Shown piece by piece: positions 31,031-42,659 of a stretch of DNA of 64,000 bases. The notes under the pieces were generated by a model. That model searched no databases. It was not told the DNA's origin and was given only the letters and a program-made list of their open reading frames with translations. This stretch comes from Malaya genurostris (Eukaryota; Arthropoda; Insecta; Diptera; Culicidae), in contig NC_080571.1 in the NCBI RefSeq assembly GCF_030247185.1, positions 163,342,352-163,406,351 of the forward strand, given 5' to 3'. Both the position numbers and the translations under genes were made by a program. Within the stretch, counting starts at the first letter, position 1. The number at the start of each line of letters is the position of its first letter.

Positions 31031-33345
31031 TTTTTAGGATTTTTCTTACGTTTTTTGTTTCGCCGGTTTAAGTGACGGTGTACATTATTGAACACACTTT
31101 ACGCTATAACTCCGGAACCGGAAATCGGATCCGGATGAACTTCAGGAATTCCGTATAAGACCGGAAGAACTTTCATTTGAATCTAAGTTTGTTGGAAACG
31201 TTTAAACAATCGCTGAGAAAATAGAGTGGAATCCATTTTGGTATATATGACCACTATTTCCGGTACTTCCGGAACCGGACACCGGGAACCAGAATAGCCG
31301 GAATCGTTTTGTTTAGTTGTCTACTGATAATGACTATCCATTTGTGTAGTTTTGAGACCAGTTTAAGAATTTTTTTACGTTTTTGTTTCGCCGATTTAAG
31401 TGACGGTGTACAATATTGAACACACTTTACCCTATACCTCCAGAACCGGAAGTCGGATTAGGATGAAAGTCAGGAATTTTGTATGAGACCTAAAGACCTT
31501 TCATTTAAATCTAGGTTTGTGGAACTCGGTCAAACCATCGCTGAGAAAAGTGAATGAGATCTGTTTTGGTATAAATGACCACTATTTCCGGTACTTCCGG
31601 AACCGGATACCGTGAACCAGGATAGCCGAAATCGGTTTGTTTAGTTGCCTAATGATAATGGCTTTTGATTTGTGTAGTTTTGAGACCAGTTTAGGAATTT
31701 TTTTACGTTTTTCGTTTCGCTGGTTTAAGTGACGGTGTACAATATTGAACACACTTTACCCTATAATTCCGGAACCGGAAGTCAGATGCGGATGAAATTC
31801 TGGAATTCCGTATGGGGCCGGAAGACCTTTCATTTGAATCTAAGTTTGTGGGAATCGGTTAAACCATCGCTGAGAAAAGTGAGTGAGATCCATTTTGGTA
31901 TATATGACCACTATTTCCGGTACTTCCGGAATCGGATACCGGGAACCAGGATAGCCGGAAACGGTTTGTTCAGTTGTCTACTGATAATGACTATCGATTT
32001 GTGTTGTTTTGAGATCAGTTTAGGAAATTTTTTACGTTTTTTGTTTCGCCGGTTTAAGTGACGGAGTACAATATTGAACACACTTTACCCTATTCCTCCA
32101 GAACCGGAAGTCGGATCCAGATGAAATTCAGGAATTCTGTATGGGACCGGCAGACATTTCATTTGAATCTAAGTTTGTGGGAATCGGTTAAACCATCGCT
32201 GAGAAAAGTGAGTGAGATCTATTTTGGTATATATGACCACTATTTCCGGTACTTCCGGAACCGGATACCGGGAACCAAGGTAGCCGAAATCGGTTTGTTT
32301 AGTTGTCTACTGATAATGATTATCGATTTGTGTAGTTTTGAGACCAGTTTAGGAAATTTTTTACGTTTTTTGTTTCGCCGGTTTAAGTGACGGTGTACAA
32401 TATTGAACACACTTTATCCTATAACTCCGGAACCGGAAATCGGATTCGGATGAAAATCAAGCATTCTATATGGAACCGGAAGACCTTTCATTTGAATCTA
32501 ACTTTATGAAAATCGGTCGAACCATCGCTAAGAAAAGTGAATGAGATCCATTTTGGTATATATGACCACTATTTCCGGTACTTCCGGAACCGGATACCGG
32601 GAACCAGGATAGCCGGAATCGGTTAGTTTAGTTGCCTAATGATAATGACTATCCATTTGTGTAGTTTTTAGACCAGTTTACGAAATTTTTTACGTGTTTT
32701 GTTTCGCCGGTTTAAGTAACGGTGTACAATATTGAACACACTTTATCCTATGACTCCGGAACCGGAAGTCGGATCGGGATGAAATTCAGGAATTTTGTAT
32801 GAGAGCGGAAGACCTTTAATTTGAATCTAAGTTTTTGTGAATCGGTCAAACCATCGCTGAGAAAAGTGAGTGAGATCCATTTTGGAATATATGACCACTA
32901 TTTCCGGTACTTCCGGAACCGGATACCGAGAACCAGGATAGCAGGAATCAGCTTGTTTGGTTGCCTAATGATAATGACTATCGATTTGTGTAGTTTTGAG
33001 ACCAGTTTAGGAAATTTTTGTCGTATTTTGTGTCGCCGGTTTATGTGACGTTGTACAATATTGAACACACTTTACGCTATAACTCCAGAACCGGAAGTCG
33101 GATCCAGATGAAATTCAGGAATTCTGTATGGGACCGGCAGTCATTTTATTTGTATCTAAGTTTGTGGGAATTGGTTAACTATCGATGAGAAAAGTGAGTG
33201 AGATCCATTTTGGTATATATGACCACTATTTCCGGTACTTCCGGAACCGGATATCGGGAACCAGGATATCCGGAATCGGTTAGTTTAGTTGCCTAATGAT
33301 AATGACTATCCATTTGTGTAGTTTTGAGACCGGAAGACCTTTCAT
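31031..33345 (+). repeat. Tandem array of seven 329-bp units, plus orientation
   Basis: The marker TCGCCGGTTTAAGTGACGG recurs near 31,060, 31,390, 31,715, 32,045, 32,374, 32,705 and 33,030, giving a period of about 329 bases. Each unit contains CCGGAACCGGAAGTCGGAT, GACCTTTCATTTGAATCTAAG, ACCATCGCTGAGAAAAGTGA and GACCACTATTTCCGGTACTT. The array is opposite in direction to those at 30.0-31.0 and 33.4-34.0 kb. Open frames of about 110 codons recur but start at GTG and shift between units. Confidence 0.85.
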
Positions 33346-33374
33346 TCGAATCTAAGTTTGTGGATATTGGTCAA

Positions 33375-34020
33375 ACCATCACTTAGAACTTAGATTCAAA
33401 CCAAAGGTCTCGTGGTCCCATACGGAATTCCTGAATTTCATCCGGATCCGACTTCTGGTTCCCGAGTTATAGAGTAAAGTGTGTTCAATATTGCATACCG
33501 CTCCTTAAACCGGCGAATCAAAACACGTAAAAAATTTTCTAAACTGGTCTCAAAACAACACAAATCAATAGTCACGATCAATAGTCAACTAAACAAACCG
33601 ATTCCGGCTATCCTGGTTCCCGATATCTGGTTCCGGAAGTACCGGAAATAGTGGTCATATATACCAAAATCGATCTCACTCACTTTTCTCAGCGAAGGTT
33701 TGACCGATTTTCACAAACTTTGATTCAAATGGAAGGTCTTCCCGTCCCACACGGAATTCCTGAATTTCATCCGGATCAGACTTCCGGTTCCGGAGTTATA
33801 TTGTAAAATGTGTTCAATATTGTACACCGTCACTTAAACCGGCGAAATAAATAACGTAAAAACATTTCTAAACTGGTCTCAAAACAATACAAATCGATAG
33901 TCACGATCAATAGTCAACTAAACGAATCGATTCCGGCTCCTGGTTTCCTGGTTCCTGGTTCCCGGTATCCGGTTCCGGAAGTTCCGGAAATAGTGGTCAT
34001 ATATACCAAAATGGATCTCA
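33375..34020 (-). repeat. Two 329-bp units, minus orientation
   Basis: Markers (TTAAACCGGCGA) lie near 33,508 and 33,834 in the same direction as the units at 30.0-31.0 kb. With the plus array they can fold into a long hairpin. The block ends in a degenerate GT tract (34,036-34,110). Confidence 0.8.
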
Positions 34021-35051
34021 CTCACTTTTCTCAGCGTGTGTATGTGTCCGTGTGTGTTTGTGTGTGTATGTGTCCGTGTGTGTTTGTGTGTGTATGTGTG
34101 TGTGTATGTAACAAATATATGCACTCACTTTTCTCAGAGATGGCTGAACCGATTTTCACAAGCAAAGATTTAAATGAATGGTGTCATAGTCCCATAGCCT
34201 GGTATTGAATTTAATTCCGATCCGACTTTCGGTTCCGGAGATATAGGATGATATGTACCAAAAAAGTGAAAAAATATGCACTCACTTTTTTCAGAGATGG
34301 CTTAACCGATTTTCACAAGCTAAGATTCAAATAAAAGGTATTATGGTCCCATAGCTTGCTATTTAATTACATTTGAATGTGACTTCCGGTTCCGGAGTTA
34401 TATGGTAATATGTGAAAATTTGAGAAAAAGTTTATACTCAATTATTTCTGGAACAACTCAGCCGATTTTTTCAAACTAAGATTCAAATGAAAGGTCTTAT
34501 AATATCCTCAAAATTTGTGGAACATTTTATCACGATCCGACTTCCGGTTTCGGAACTATAGCGTGATAAGTGGGAAATTATCAATTTTATAAGTATTTTT
34601 TCACGAACGATGGTTAAAAACAGGTACAAATCCCTTAAAACTGCCTGATAAATTCTTCTAGTTTGCAGAGTTTGTTAGTTTGTGGGCATGAAAACTTAAT
34701 TCGGCACTACTGGTCCCCTCTTTTCCTGTTCCGAGAGCACCGAAAGTGGAGAATAAAAACTCCTTAAACTAAATTCACTTCGATTTCTCTGCGATGCTTG
34801 AACCGATTTTGACAAATCTTGATTTAAATTAAAGTTTATACTGTTTTTAAACCTACTGTGAAATTTCATCCGGATCCGACTTCCGGTTCCGCTGTTGCAG
34901 GGTGATGAGTGTCAAAGTTTTCAAATCGCCATATAGAGTGACAATATGTACAACACCGAAAGAAGAAGAAAACACAAAACGAACAAGGCCTGCTTTGTTC
35001 TATTTCGTACACGTTGTGTAGTGATGTCAATAATAATAAAATAATAATAAT

Positions 35052-35104
<53 letters not shown>

Positions 35105-35120
35105 TAATAGTAATAGTAAT

Positions 35121-35166
<46 letters not shown>

Positions 35167-35723
35167 TAATAGTAATAAAAATAAGAATCCTATTACATGT
35201 TTTATGTTGTTTAACTTGACTTACATATGCAGAAGTAACAAAAACGCAGGTTCGTTTCGTTTGTTAGATTTCGTTTAATTGGTTTAATCGAAATAGAGTA
35301 TGAGATTGTAAGTATAGGTTTAACTACGTTCAAAACTGTTCCAATTTGTAGGTCATATTTGTTCGTAGTAATCGAACCAACTTCGGCTATTCCGTTTATA
35401 TGAATCCGGTCTCGGAAGAATTGGAAATAGTGATCAAAAACTGCAAAAAGGATCTCACTTACTTTTCTTGGAGATGGCCAAATCGATTTTCACAAACTTA
35501 TAGGTTCAAAAGATAAGTCTTACAGTTTCATACAGAATTCCTTAATTTGTTGTGGATACTACTTTCGGTTCCGGAACTACAGGGTAAACAGATTTTATAG
35601 AGTTTGTTAGATTAGGTTCGAACAAACTTTCCAGGTTCGAACAAACTTTCCAAAAAAAAATTTCTGTTCAATAAACAGTTGTTTTTGCGAATTTTACGGT
35701 TATATTTATGATGTAATGAGTAA
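34021..35723 (-). repeat. Diverged units of the same repeat family and (AAT)n
   Basis: CTCAGAGATGGCTGAACCGA, CGATCCGACTTTCGGTTCCGG and related strings recur at about 34,130, 34,290, 34,450 and 34,790 with shorter spacing (about 150-160 bases). From 35,028 to 35,175 lies an (AAT)n microsatellite. Further diverged units occupy 35,380-35,600. Confidence 0.65.
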
Positions 35724-35726
35724 TAT

Positions 35727-36022
35727 GAGAAAGGCATCATTACACCACTAGGTGGACTAAAATAGGTTTTTTAGATTAGCATCACTGTTCTCATACAAAT
35801 AGGTAACGCAGATGTCAAGCACTAGTTTGAAAAAATGATGCTGACTCTGTGACATTGTATATGTCACATGAAGCATGCTTTTGTAAACTACTTGAAATAA
35901 TCTGAATCAATTGGTGTCAAAATTGGTATCCGAAAATATTTAATAAAAGTATGAAATATATTCTCATGAGACTGTTATGAAAAAAGAGAAAGGCATTATC
36001 ACACCACTAGGTGGATTAATAA
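35727..36022 (+). repeat. Two right-hand termini of the repeat element
   Basis: AAAGGCATCATTACACCACT (from 35,731) and AAAGGCATTATCACACCACT (from 35,989), each followed by AGGTGGA(T/C)TAA. They are about 260 bases apart, so at least two truncated element ends lie side by side. Confidence 0.75.
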
Positions 36023-36645
36023 GGGTTTTTGTTTCGCCGGTTTAAGTGACGGTGTACAATATTGAACACACAGAACCGGAAGTCGGATTCGGATGAAATT
36101 CAGGAATTTCGTATGGGACTGGAAGACCTTTAATTTGAATCTAAGCTTGTGGAAATCGGTCAATCCATCGCTGAGAAAAGTGAGTGAGATTCATTTTGGT
36201 ATATATGACCACTATTTCCGGTACTTCCGGAACCGGGTACCAGGATCCAGGATAGCCGGAATCGGGTTGTTTAGTTGCCTAATGATAATGACTATCGATT
36301 TGTGTAGTTTTAAGACCAGTTTAGAAATTTGTTTACGTGTTTTCTTTCGCCGGTTTAAGTGACGGTGTACAATATTGAACACACTGTACCCTATAACTCC
36401 GGAACCGGAAGTCGGATCCGGATGCAATTCAGGAATTCCTTATGGGACCACGAGACCTTTCATTTGAATCTAAGTTTGTTAAAATCGGTTCAGCCATCTC
36501 CGAGAAAACCTAGTGAGATTATTTTACACATACACACACACACAGACATTGCTCATCACGATGAACTGAGTCGAATGGTATATGACACTAGTCGGTTTCC
36601 CAAGTGATTGCATAACATTTCTATATGAGAAAGGCAATAAGATGA
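36023..36645 (+). repeat. One and a half 329-bp units and inverted left arm
   Basis: Markers near 36,035 and 36,349 show two units in plus orientation. The first has lost part of its left side. At 36,525-36,640 an (AC)n stretch and GAACTGAGTCGAATGGTATA form the inverse of the left arm at 29,836-29,890, and GATTGCATAACATTTCTATATGAGAAAGGC the inverse of 29,761-29,790 in parts. Confidence 0.75.
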
Positions 36646-36754
36646 TTATGTTTTATTAAACTCAAATCGTAGAATTCTATGTAAAAGTGATGCTACAACG
36701 AAGAAAAACTTACGTAAATTGCCTTAAGAAATACACGTATTTTTGAAAAAAAAA

Positions 36755-37330
36755 ACCTGTTATAATCCACCTAGTGGTGTAATGATGCCTTTCTCATATC
36801 AATCATACTATCATATATTATATTGTGGTATTCTTCAAAATAATTTTCTTAGATTCTTAAAAGAATAACCGAAATCGGTTTGTTTGACCGTCTATTGAAG
36901 AATATTTGAGGTCGATTTAAAAACTTTTTACAATTTTTCGCCCTTTTCAGTGATGGTATCAAATTTTTAACACACTTTACCCTATATTTCCGGATCCGGA
37001 AGTCGGATCCGGATGAAATTTAGGAATTACGTATAGGACCACAAAACCACTCATTTGAACCTAAGTTTGTTGAAATCGGTCGGGCAATCTCTAAAAAAAG
37101 TTAGAACACATATTTTCATTTGTTTGCACATTTTACCCCATAACTCCGGATATATCGGTTCAGCCATCTCTGAGAAAAGTTAGTGCACTCATTTTCACAT
37201 TATTTTGCACATTTTACCCCATAATTCCGGAACCGGAAGTCGGATCCAAATAATATTCAGCCATCCGGGCCTCGGTTCAAAAGTCGGTTTTTACAGTGAT
37301 TGCATTACCTCTCTATATGAGAAAGACAAA
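36755..37330 (+). repeat. Left-hand terminus and diverged unit of the same family
   Basis: CCTGTTATAATCCACCTAGT followed by GGTGTAATGATGCCTTTCTC is the inverse of the termini at 30,994 and 35,731. Diverged units (CGGATCCGGAAGTCGGATCC) follow to about 37,260. Confidence 0.7.
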
Positions 37331-37420
37331 ACTAGATGTCAAGTAATTTAAAAAGTTAAATTAAGTTATGTAAACTACGCTAATGCTTTAACTAACCCAA
37401 ACTCACAATATATAAATATT

Positions 37421-37866
37421 ATGAATACTAACAATAAATTCGAAGAAATGTCCGTTAAACATTTACTAGATCAAATTAAAATAATTCCTGCTGAGAAATA
37501 CGCATCAGTAACAACTCAAGATATAAAATGTAAAAATAAAACAAGAATTTCAAAACTACATAAAGAAATTAGCGCAGAACATATACCGTTTTACGCTGAA
37601 CAACAACTTATAGAACTATGCAATAAGTACAAAGATATTTTTGCACTAAAAGACGAACCGACCACGATTTTTATAAGCAAGAAATTACATTAGAAAATAC
37701 TTCACCAGTATACATTAAAAATTACCGTACAGCAGAAGTACATAAGTTTTAAATCAAATCCAAATTGATGAAATACTCGATGAAGGTACAATTTAACCTT
37801 CTGTAGCACCATGTCACTCACTCTTTATATTAGTATCAAAAAATCAGCAACAGAAGACAAAAAGTG
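37421..37866 (+). pseudogene. Pol fragment of the LTR element: protease-RT linker
   Basis: The reading RISKLHKEISAEHIPFYAEQ and QQLIELCNKYKDIFALKDEP is the linker before RT in Ty3/gypsy pol. It continues, in another frame, with QEITLENTSPVYIKNYRTAE and a decayed RT start to about 37,866. Orientation and place fit the plus-strand LTR element whose 5' LTR is at 14,878. The frame has several breaks. Confidence 0.7.
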
Positions 37867-39003
37867 ATGCAAACCCCACTTCCACTTTTCTTCTCTCTCA
37901 CACCTTTATAGCAAGAGCATTATTATTTATAGTGTTATAAATTTAGTTTTTAGTGAAATGTAAAATGCTCAAAATTTCAATTGCTTGAGTTGATCGAATC
38001 GTTGCACAAAGCATAACAAGAAAAACAGACACATAGAAACCAGGAATATTTTCAGTGATTGAGCACAGTGGGCTTGCCACTCGTTTTGTTGGTTTATAAA
38101 ATAGACTCATTGATTCGTAATGCTATTTTGAATCCTTCACACTTTAAATATATCTCTATTCAACCATTATTGTGGAAGAGCCAGGTGAATTACTGTCTGA
38201 TACTGGTAAAGATATCGGGTTCGATTCCTGATGTGATCAAGGATCTTCCCGGGTTGGAAATTTTCTTGATTAACCCTGGACAGTAAATCCGAAATATTTG
38301 AATGTTATTTTGTGGTCAGTCGCTCTTTTGAAGAAGAATCTATATCTGCTAGATTAATCAGATCGGTTTATTTTGTTTACAAAATAAGATATGTGCAAAA
38401 ATATTAATTATCATTTGGACAACTCGTTCTGCTCACACCTTTGTAGGGGTATGAGGTGGGACCATCGTCATCACCATCATCAATTACATATAAACGACAG
38501 TTACTTAGAAAATAACCGATTTTTCACAATACCCATTTTATTCTATTCAACTCGTTTTTATTTCAGCACAAAGCCCGATGCTGCATAAATTCGTGCCATT
38601 ATTTGAAATGTAATTTTTGCTCACGATATAATGGCACCATCTCCATACGAAACAGCAGAGCGTTAGCAATAAATAGTTTATGTAAACTTTTCCAAATTGC
38701 GGTTGTTTTGAATAAAAATTTATAATTTTGAGTTGCATTTTCAGATTCTTTGTGAAATTCTGCTACAAACTTTTCAGTTCTAAAACTATCACCGTGGAAC
38801 GAAATAGCACACATTTATACATTTCACCTTAACTGTTAGTTTCAATTGTAGTGTTAAGCCTAAATGTATCTGTTGCATCGTTGTAATCTGTTGATACAAA
38901 TAATGAAGAGGTTTTTTGCATGCTGAAGAGAGGGATTGCCAAATTTCATCTCCGCCGGGCTTTTCCCTGCTCAAAAATAAATAAATAAACTAAATAAAAA
39001 AAT
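37867..39003. mobile_element. 1.1-kb insertion in pol, ending in an A-rich dispersed tail
   Basis: RT homology stops at about 37,866 and resumes at 39,005 (NKFPLPRTKEIL). The inserted block ends with the same 3'-tail repeat as at 4012-4110, followed by AAATAAATAAATAAAC, and contains a tRNA-like SINE fragment. No protein is recognised inside it. Confidence 0.65.
38165..38286 (+). mobile_element. tRNA-related SINE fragment, possibly Feilai-type
   Basis: GGGTTCGATTCCTGATGTGA (38,218) carries a Pol III B box (GGTTCGATTCC). GATCTTCCCGGGTTGGAAAT downstream is a string I recall from a mosquito SINE. An A-box-like stretch precedes it. The downstream half of the SINE is missing. Confidence 0.55.
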
Positions 39004-39004
39004 A

Positions 39005-39515
39005 ATAGCAAATAAATTCCCATTACCACGTACAAAAGAGATACTTGATAATGATAGGTCAAGCAAAGTATTTTACAACATTCGACCTCATGTCAGGTTT
39101 CCATCAAATTGAATTAACAGAAAATTCAAAAAAATACACATTTTCAAGTTTCACAGGCCATTCTGAATTCAATAGATTAGGACTAAATGTTTCATCCAAT
39201 ACATTAAAACGTATGATGATAATCGCCCTAAGTGGTGCAGTTCTAGCCCAATAGCATGATAACATTGAATCGCCGATAGCGTACGCAAGTAGATCGTTCA
39301 CTAAAGGTGAATCAAATAAATCACACACTTCAGATTATATTTGTACGGAAGAAAGTTTCTCGTCAAGGCTGATCACAGACCATTTGTTTTCCATTTACCA
39401 TTGTTTTCGATGAAAAATCGTTTTTCGAAATTAACTAGAATGCGTTTAGACCTCGAAGAATTTGACTATGTACAAAGTAAATTAAATGCAGGAGCGGACG
39501 CGTTCTCTAGAATTT
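39005..39515 (+). pseudogene. Pol fragment: RT palm and end of RNase H
   Basis: AKYFTTFDLMSGFHQIEL (39,062-39,115) is the RT palm block with the first catalytic Asp. After about 39,255 the sequence jumps to the end of RNase H (DHRPFVFH-like and LEEFDYVQSKLNAGAD, about 39,450-39,500). Most of RT, including the catalytic Asp pair, is deleted. Several stops are present. Confidence 0.75.
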
Positions 39516-39844
39516 AAATTACCTCAGACATTTTAGCGAATATGTCTATTGCAAAGGTTCAAACCAGATCCAAAACAAATAAACAACTTCTAAACAAAAT
39601 TAACGACTTTCAGAACATCTTCAAATACTGAGCCTCATCAGAGTATTAAAATCAATTAACATAAACGAAGTGCATAATGTGCCAAAATTTAGTATTTATT
39701 ATAGACGACAAATAATATCAATGACCTTAAAATTTCAAATGAAAATAAAAATTACAAAAAGGATTTGACTCAAGCGTCATTCATCTATTGTAAAATAACA
39801 AATGTAAATGAAACTCTCGAGAGAATATTTCACATTATTGAATA

Positions 39845-40440
39845 TTGCACATTATTAGCTCTAGGCTTTCAAATAAAGCAGGAAATAGATACGCACTTAC
39901 AATTCAATGCGATTTATCAAAATATATCATAGTAAAACCAATACCAGACAAACAAGCAGAAACAATAGCCAAAGCTTTTATCGAACATTGCATTTTAATC
40001 GACCCTTCTATCACACGAACCGAATATAAAAATGAAGGTTTCAACAAAATTAACGAATTACTGGAATTCACTAAAAAATTTTCCACAACATATCACCCAC
40101 AGACTATTGGAAGTCTAGAAAGAAATCATAGATGACTGAATGAGTACTGGCTGCCTTACTACGCATTTTGCTTCAATACGACTCCTTACATCGACTTTCC
40201 ATACACACCTTTTGAATTAGTCTTCGGAAAAATAGCTTCCTTACCTAACGAACTAAGAAACCCGGAAACAATAGAAACTACATATAACTACGATGAATAT
40301 TATTTCGAACTAAAACATAAACTCAAAATAGCAGCGTTAAAAACAAGAGAAGTGTTAGATCAAAACAAAACAAAAAATAAATAAATCAGGAAAGCAAGTT
40401 AAAATCAATACCTACACAAATAAACGACAAAACTAGAAAA
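39845..40440 (+). pseudogene. Pol fragment: integrase core and C-terminus
   Basis: NKAGNRYALTIQCDLSKYII, KQAETIAKAFIEHCILI and STTYHPQTIGSLERNHR are integrase blocks with the first Asp region and the Glu of the DDE triad (SLERNHR). The block with the second Asp is deleted between HCILI and TRTEYKNEGF. A TGA at about 40,134 is followed by CFNTTPYIDFPYTPFELVFG in frame. Only tRNA-length noise lies between this and the 3' LTR remnant at 41,446. Confidence 0.75.
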
Positions 40441-40839
40441 TCAAAATAGATCAAAATTTATATATTTTCTTATGTAATAACAAATATAGACTACCCCAAT
40501 GTAACAGTAGAAAGTACATAAACAAAGCTGGTCCCTACAGTTCACAAAAAAAAACAAATTGGGAAATTATAACTAAATACAACATTTTATTACGCAAAAA
40601 AACCACACACCACTCGAAATTACAAACAACTATATTTTCATACCTCTCATTACAAATGTTATTCTATACCACTATTATACTACAAAATCTCTTTTGCAAG
40701 ATAATACGAGTGGCAACTAAAATTTTTTAACTTCTTTCTCAAGCTGTCAAAAAAAGACAAACATACATAAAGAAGATCTGGTTTATTTAAATTAATGATA
40801 GATTGTCCACTGTTGATAAAAATTAGTGAACATTTCAAA

Positions 40840-41345
40840 ACGGTCCGTAATCGGATGTTCGGCGAAGCTTCCATTTGAAGTCGGAACAGGAGCGTTGTAC
40901 GACCTTCATGTCAACTTTGCGAATGCATCTCTTGATTCTACCAATCAACTGTTTGCAATTCGTGGCTCTCCAGTTATTTTTGTACACCAAGGAGCTCAAA
41001 ACCCCGAAGAAATCTTCGATTGAGCGACACTTAGGCTGATTTGTCGTGTTGTGGTTTTTGGGTACAAATGGGATCGAATCGGTATTCAGGAACGATTCAG
41101 AAACTGTGCGTTAGTATGTTCCGGGGCTCGTGTTTCTTTCGGCACTTTATTCCGACTCTTTTCAATGTTTTGCAGATGTACATATGTATAGTTGTATAGT
41201 TGAACTTTCTTGAGGCATCTCGTTGCCTCAGTGAATCCTTGTTGTTGAAGGCACGAGAAAGAGAACGAAGTCCTTTTGCGTCCTTAATTTTGGCTGGTCA
41301 TCCACTAACTTTCTTGCGAGCAGTTATTGGGGATCTTAGGATATA
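40840..41345 (-). pseudogene. Tc1/mariner-type transposase remnant (HTH and C-terminus)
   Basis: On the minus strand the sequence reads helix-turn-helix residues (SPKITARKK; IKDAKGLRSLSRAFNNKDSL; about 41,315-41,215) and a C-terminal block PIEDFF-like CRSIEDFFGVLSSLVYKNNW (about 41,035-40,975) ending RRTSDYGPF. The Glu of IED sits where the third acidic catalytic residue of DDE Tc1-like enzymes lies. The central catalytic part is deleted. It is inserted just upstream of the 3' LTR remnant. Confidence 0.65.
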
Positions 41346-41445
41346 GTAAAGAGTCGACATTTTCGCTTTGAAAATGTTGTACCGTATACTTTTTGCCGAG
41401 ATTTCTCTGCAGTTCGTAGAACTGAACAACGCGCTCTCGAAATTC

Positions 41446-41554
41446 AATTACACTACAATAATTAATGAATTCAACCAAACTAAAAATCCAGAAAATAAAT
41501 GGTTAATTCGTAACCAATACTAGAACCGTGAAAATTAAAATCCGACTTCCTGCC
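41446..41554 (+). repeat. 3' LTR remnant of the element that begins at 14,878
   Basis: CTCGAAATTCAATTACACTA, TTAATGAATTCAACCAAACT and GGTTAATTCGTAACCAATAC match the 5' LTR at 16,340-16,427. The remnant ends CTTCCTGCCACA, then GTCT. The left part of this LTR is lost. It lacks the MITE found in the 5' LTR. Confidence 0.78.
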
Positions 41555-41856
41555 ACAGTCTGGTTCGACTTAAAAGGCACGTGGGGATGTCACATTAGAT
41601 ATCTGAAACAAAAATGCTTACAGAGAGTCAGTTTCTTTCGTACAATAACCGGAACTTGGTGCGGCCCTCACCCAGGAGGACTGATCGGGCTGTACAAAAC
41701 GATGGTATAGTCAGTAATGGAATATTAATGTTTCTATTTTCGCTCCGCTGCGAATATTCATATCATTCAACTGTAGTTTGCGTATAGCCTTGGGTTGCAT
41801 GCAATCGACTTATACGAAGGTCTTGAGGTGCTGGCGAGTGTCTTATTGTTGAAAAA
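41555..41856 (+). pseudogene. I-clade LINE copy 2, right part (RT thumb)
   Basis: WFDLKGTWGCHIRYLKQKCL and TITGTWCGPHPGGLIGLYK continue the thumb sequence that broke off at 14,877. The frame is kept if the intervening element and one GTCT are removed. Further on it reads CMQSTYTKVLRCWRVSYC-like sequence equal to copy 1 at 2180-2240 and stops at 41,856. Confidence 0.8.
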
Positions 41857-41913
41857 CGTTCGGGCTATTAGAGCCTCCTGGTCCCTCTTTGCACATTTAC
41901 GGCTTTTCTAAGC

Positions 41914-42180
41914 TTAAGCAAGTTCAGCTTGAGGTCCTTGCTGATGTTGCTTTCTTCGCTCGGGAAAGTAATAATCGCGTGGAGCTGCTCTAGTACAGAC
42001 CCCGACACCAGGGTCTTTGGTTGGTCCACTGATTTGACGAGCGCATTGCTGTCGCTCGTTTCGTCGGCTACTATTGTTCCTTCTTCCTTCGCATCCAGAT
42101 CTTCTCAAACCCTTTCTCGCAAAGGGGTTTTCTTCCTCACCGTCCTTTTCGTTATTTGTTTTATAAATAGTTAGTTCCAT
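41914..42180 (-). CDS. Basic 88-codon ORF, possible ORF1 start of a LINE
   Basis: The protein starts MELTIYKTNNEKDGEEENPF, is very rich in Arg, and includes DPGVGVCTRAAPRDYYFPER. A strongly basic start with a charged region resembles gag-like ORF1 of LOA/R1-type LINEs, but I find no finger and cannot assign it. The frame continues into the inverted end, where it stops. Confidence 0.3.
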   Translation of the reverse strand: MELTIYKTNNEKDGEEENPFARKGLRRSGCEGRRNNSSRRNERQQCARQISGPTKDPGVGVCTRAAPRDYYFPERRKQHQQGPQAELA

Positions 42181-42659
42181 TTTTGTTCCAAAGAGTAGGG
42201 GGTTTATTCAGTACCCTCCCGCCCGGATTCTCTCGACCGAGCAGAATTAGACTCGGGCAACAGCCCTGTATTGATGGGGGCATCAGGTGTCCATCAAGCT
42301 CCGTTAGTGGTTTGAAATTTTCTAGACCTCAAACCATGCATTCCTCAGCACGGGTCACATGACACCTTGAATTGAATTGTTATTAGGACAGATGGGGTAG
42401 GAATTTGAAGTTTGAGGGGTATCAGGACACGGGACATCGGGCTTGTGCACGTTGAGCGGCACACGATCGCTATAGTAGAGCTTAGTGGCGGATACCTGCA
42501 GCTTTTTATAGAAGTTTAATAGAGCCCACTGCCTACTGTGTAGACTGTCAGGCAGGTTGCGATGATGATGATCCCTGTCCACGTTTGTGCGTCGTTTCCC
42601 AACTGGACGTATGTGGTATTGGCATCCGTTGATCCAAACCAACCCATTTCAGATTTCCG

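Noticed and set aside
31729..32390. Repeated ORFs of 110 codons, one per 329-bp unit
   Set aside because: They begin at GTG, shift register from unit to unit because 329 is not a multiple of three, and have no ATG or domain. They are by-products of the repeat.
38218..38240. B-box GGTTCGATTCC as a possible tRNA gene
   Set aside because: No cloverleaf with an acceptor stem can be drawn, and the downstream string is that of a SINE.
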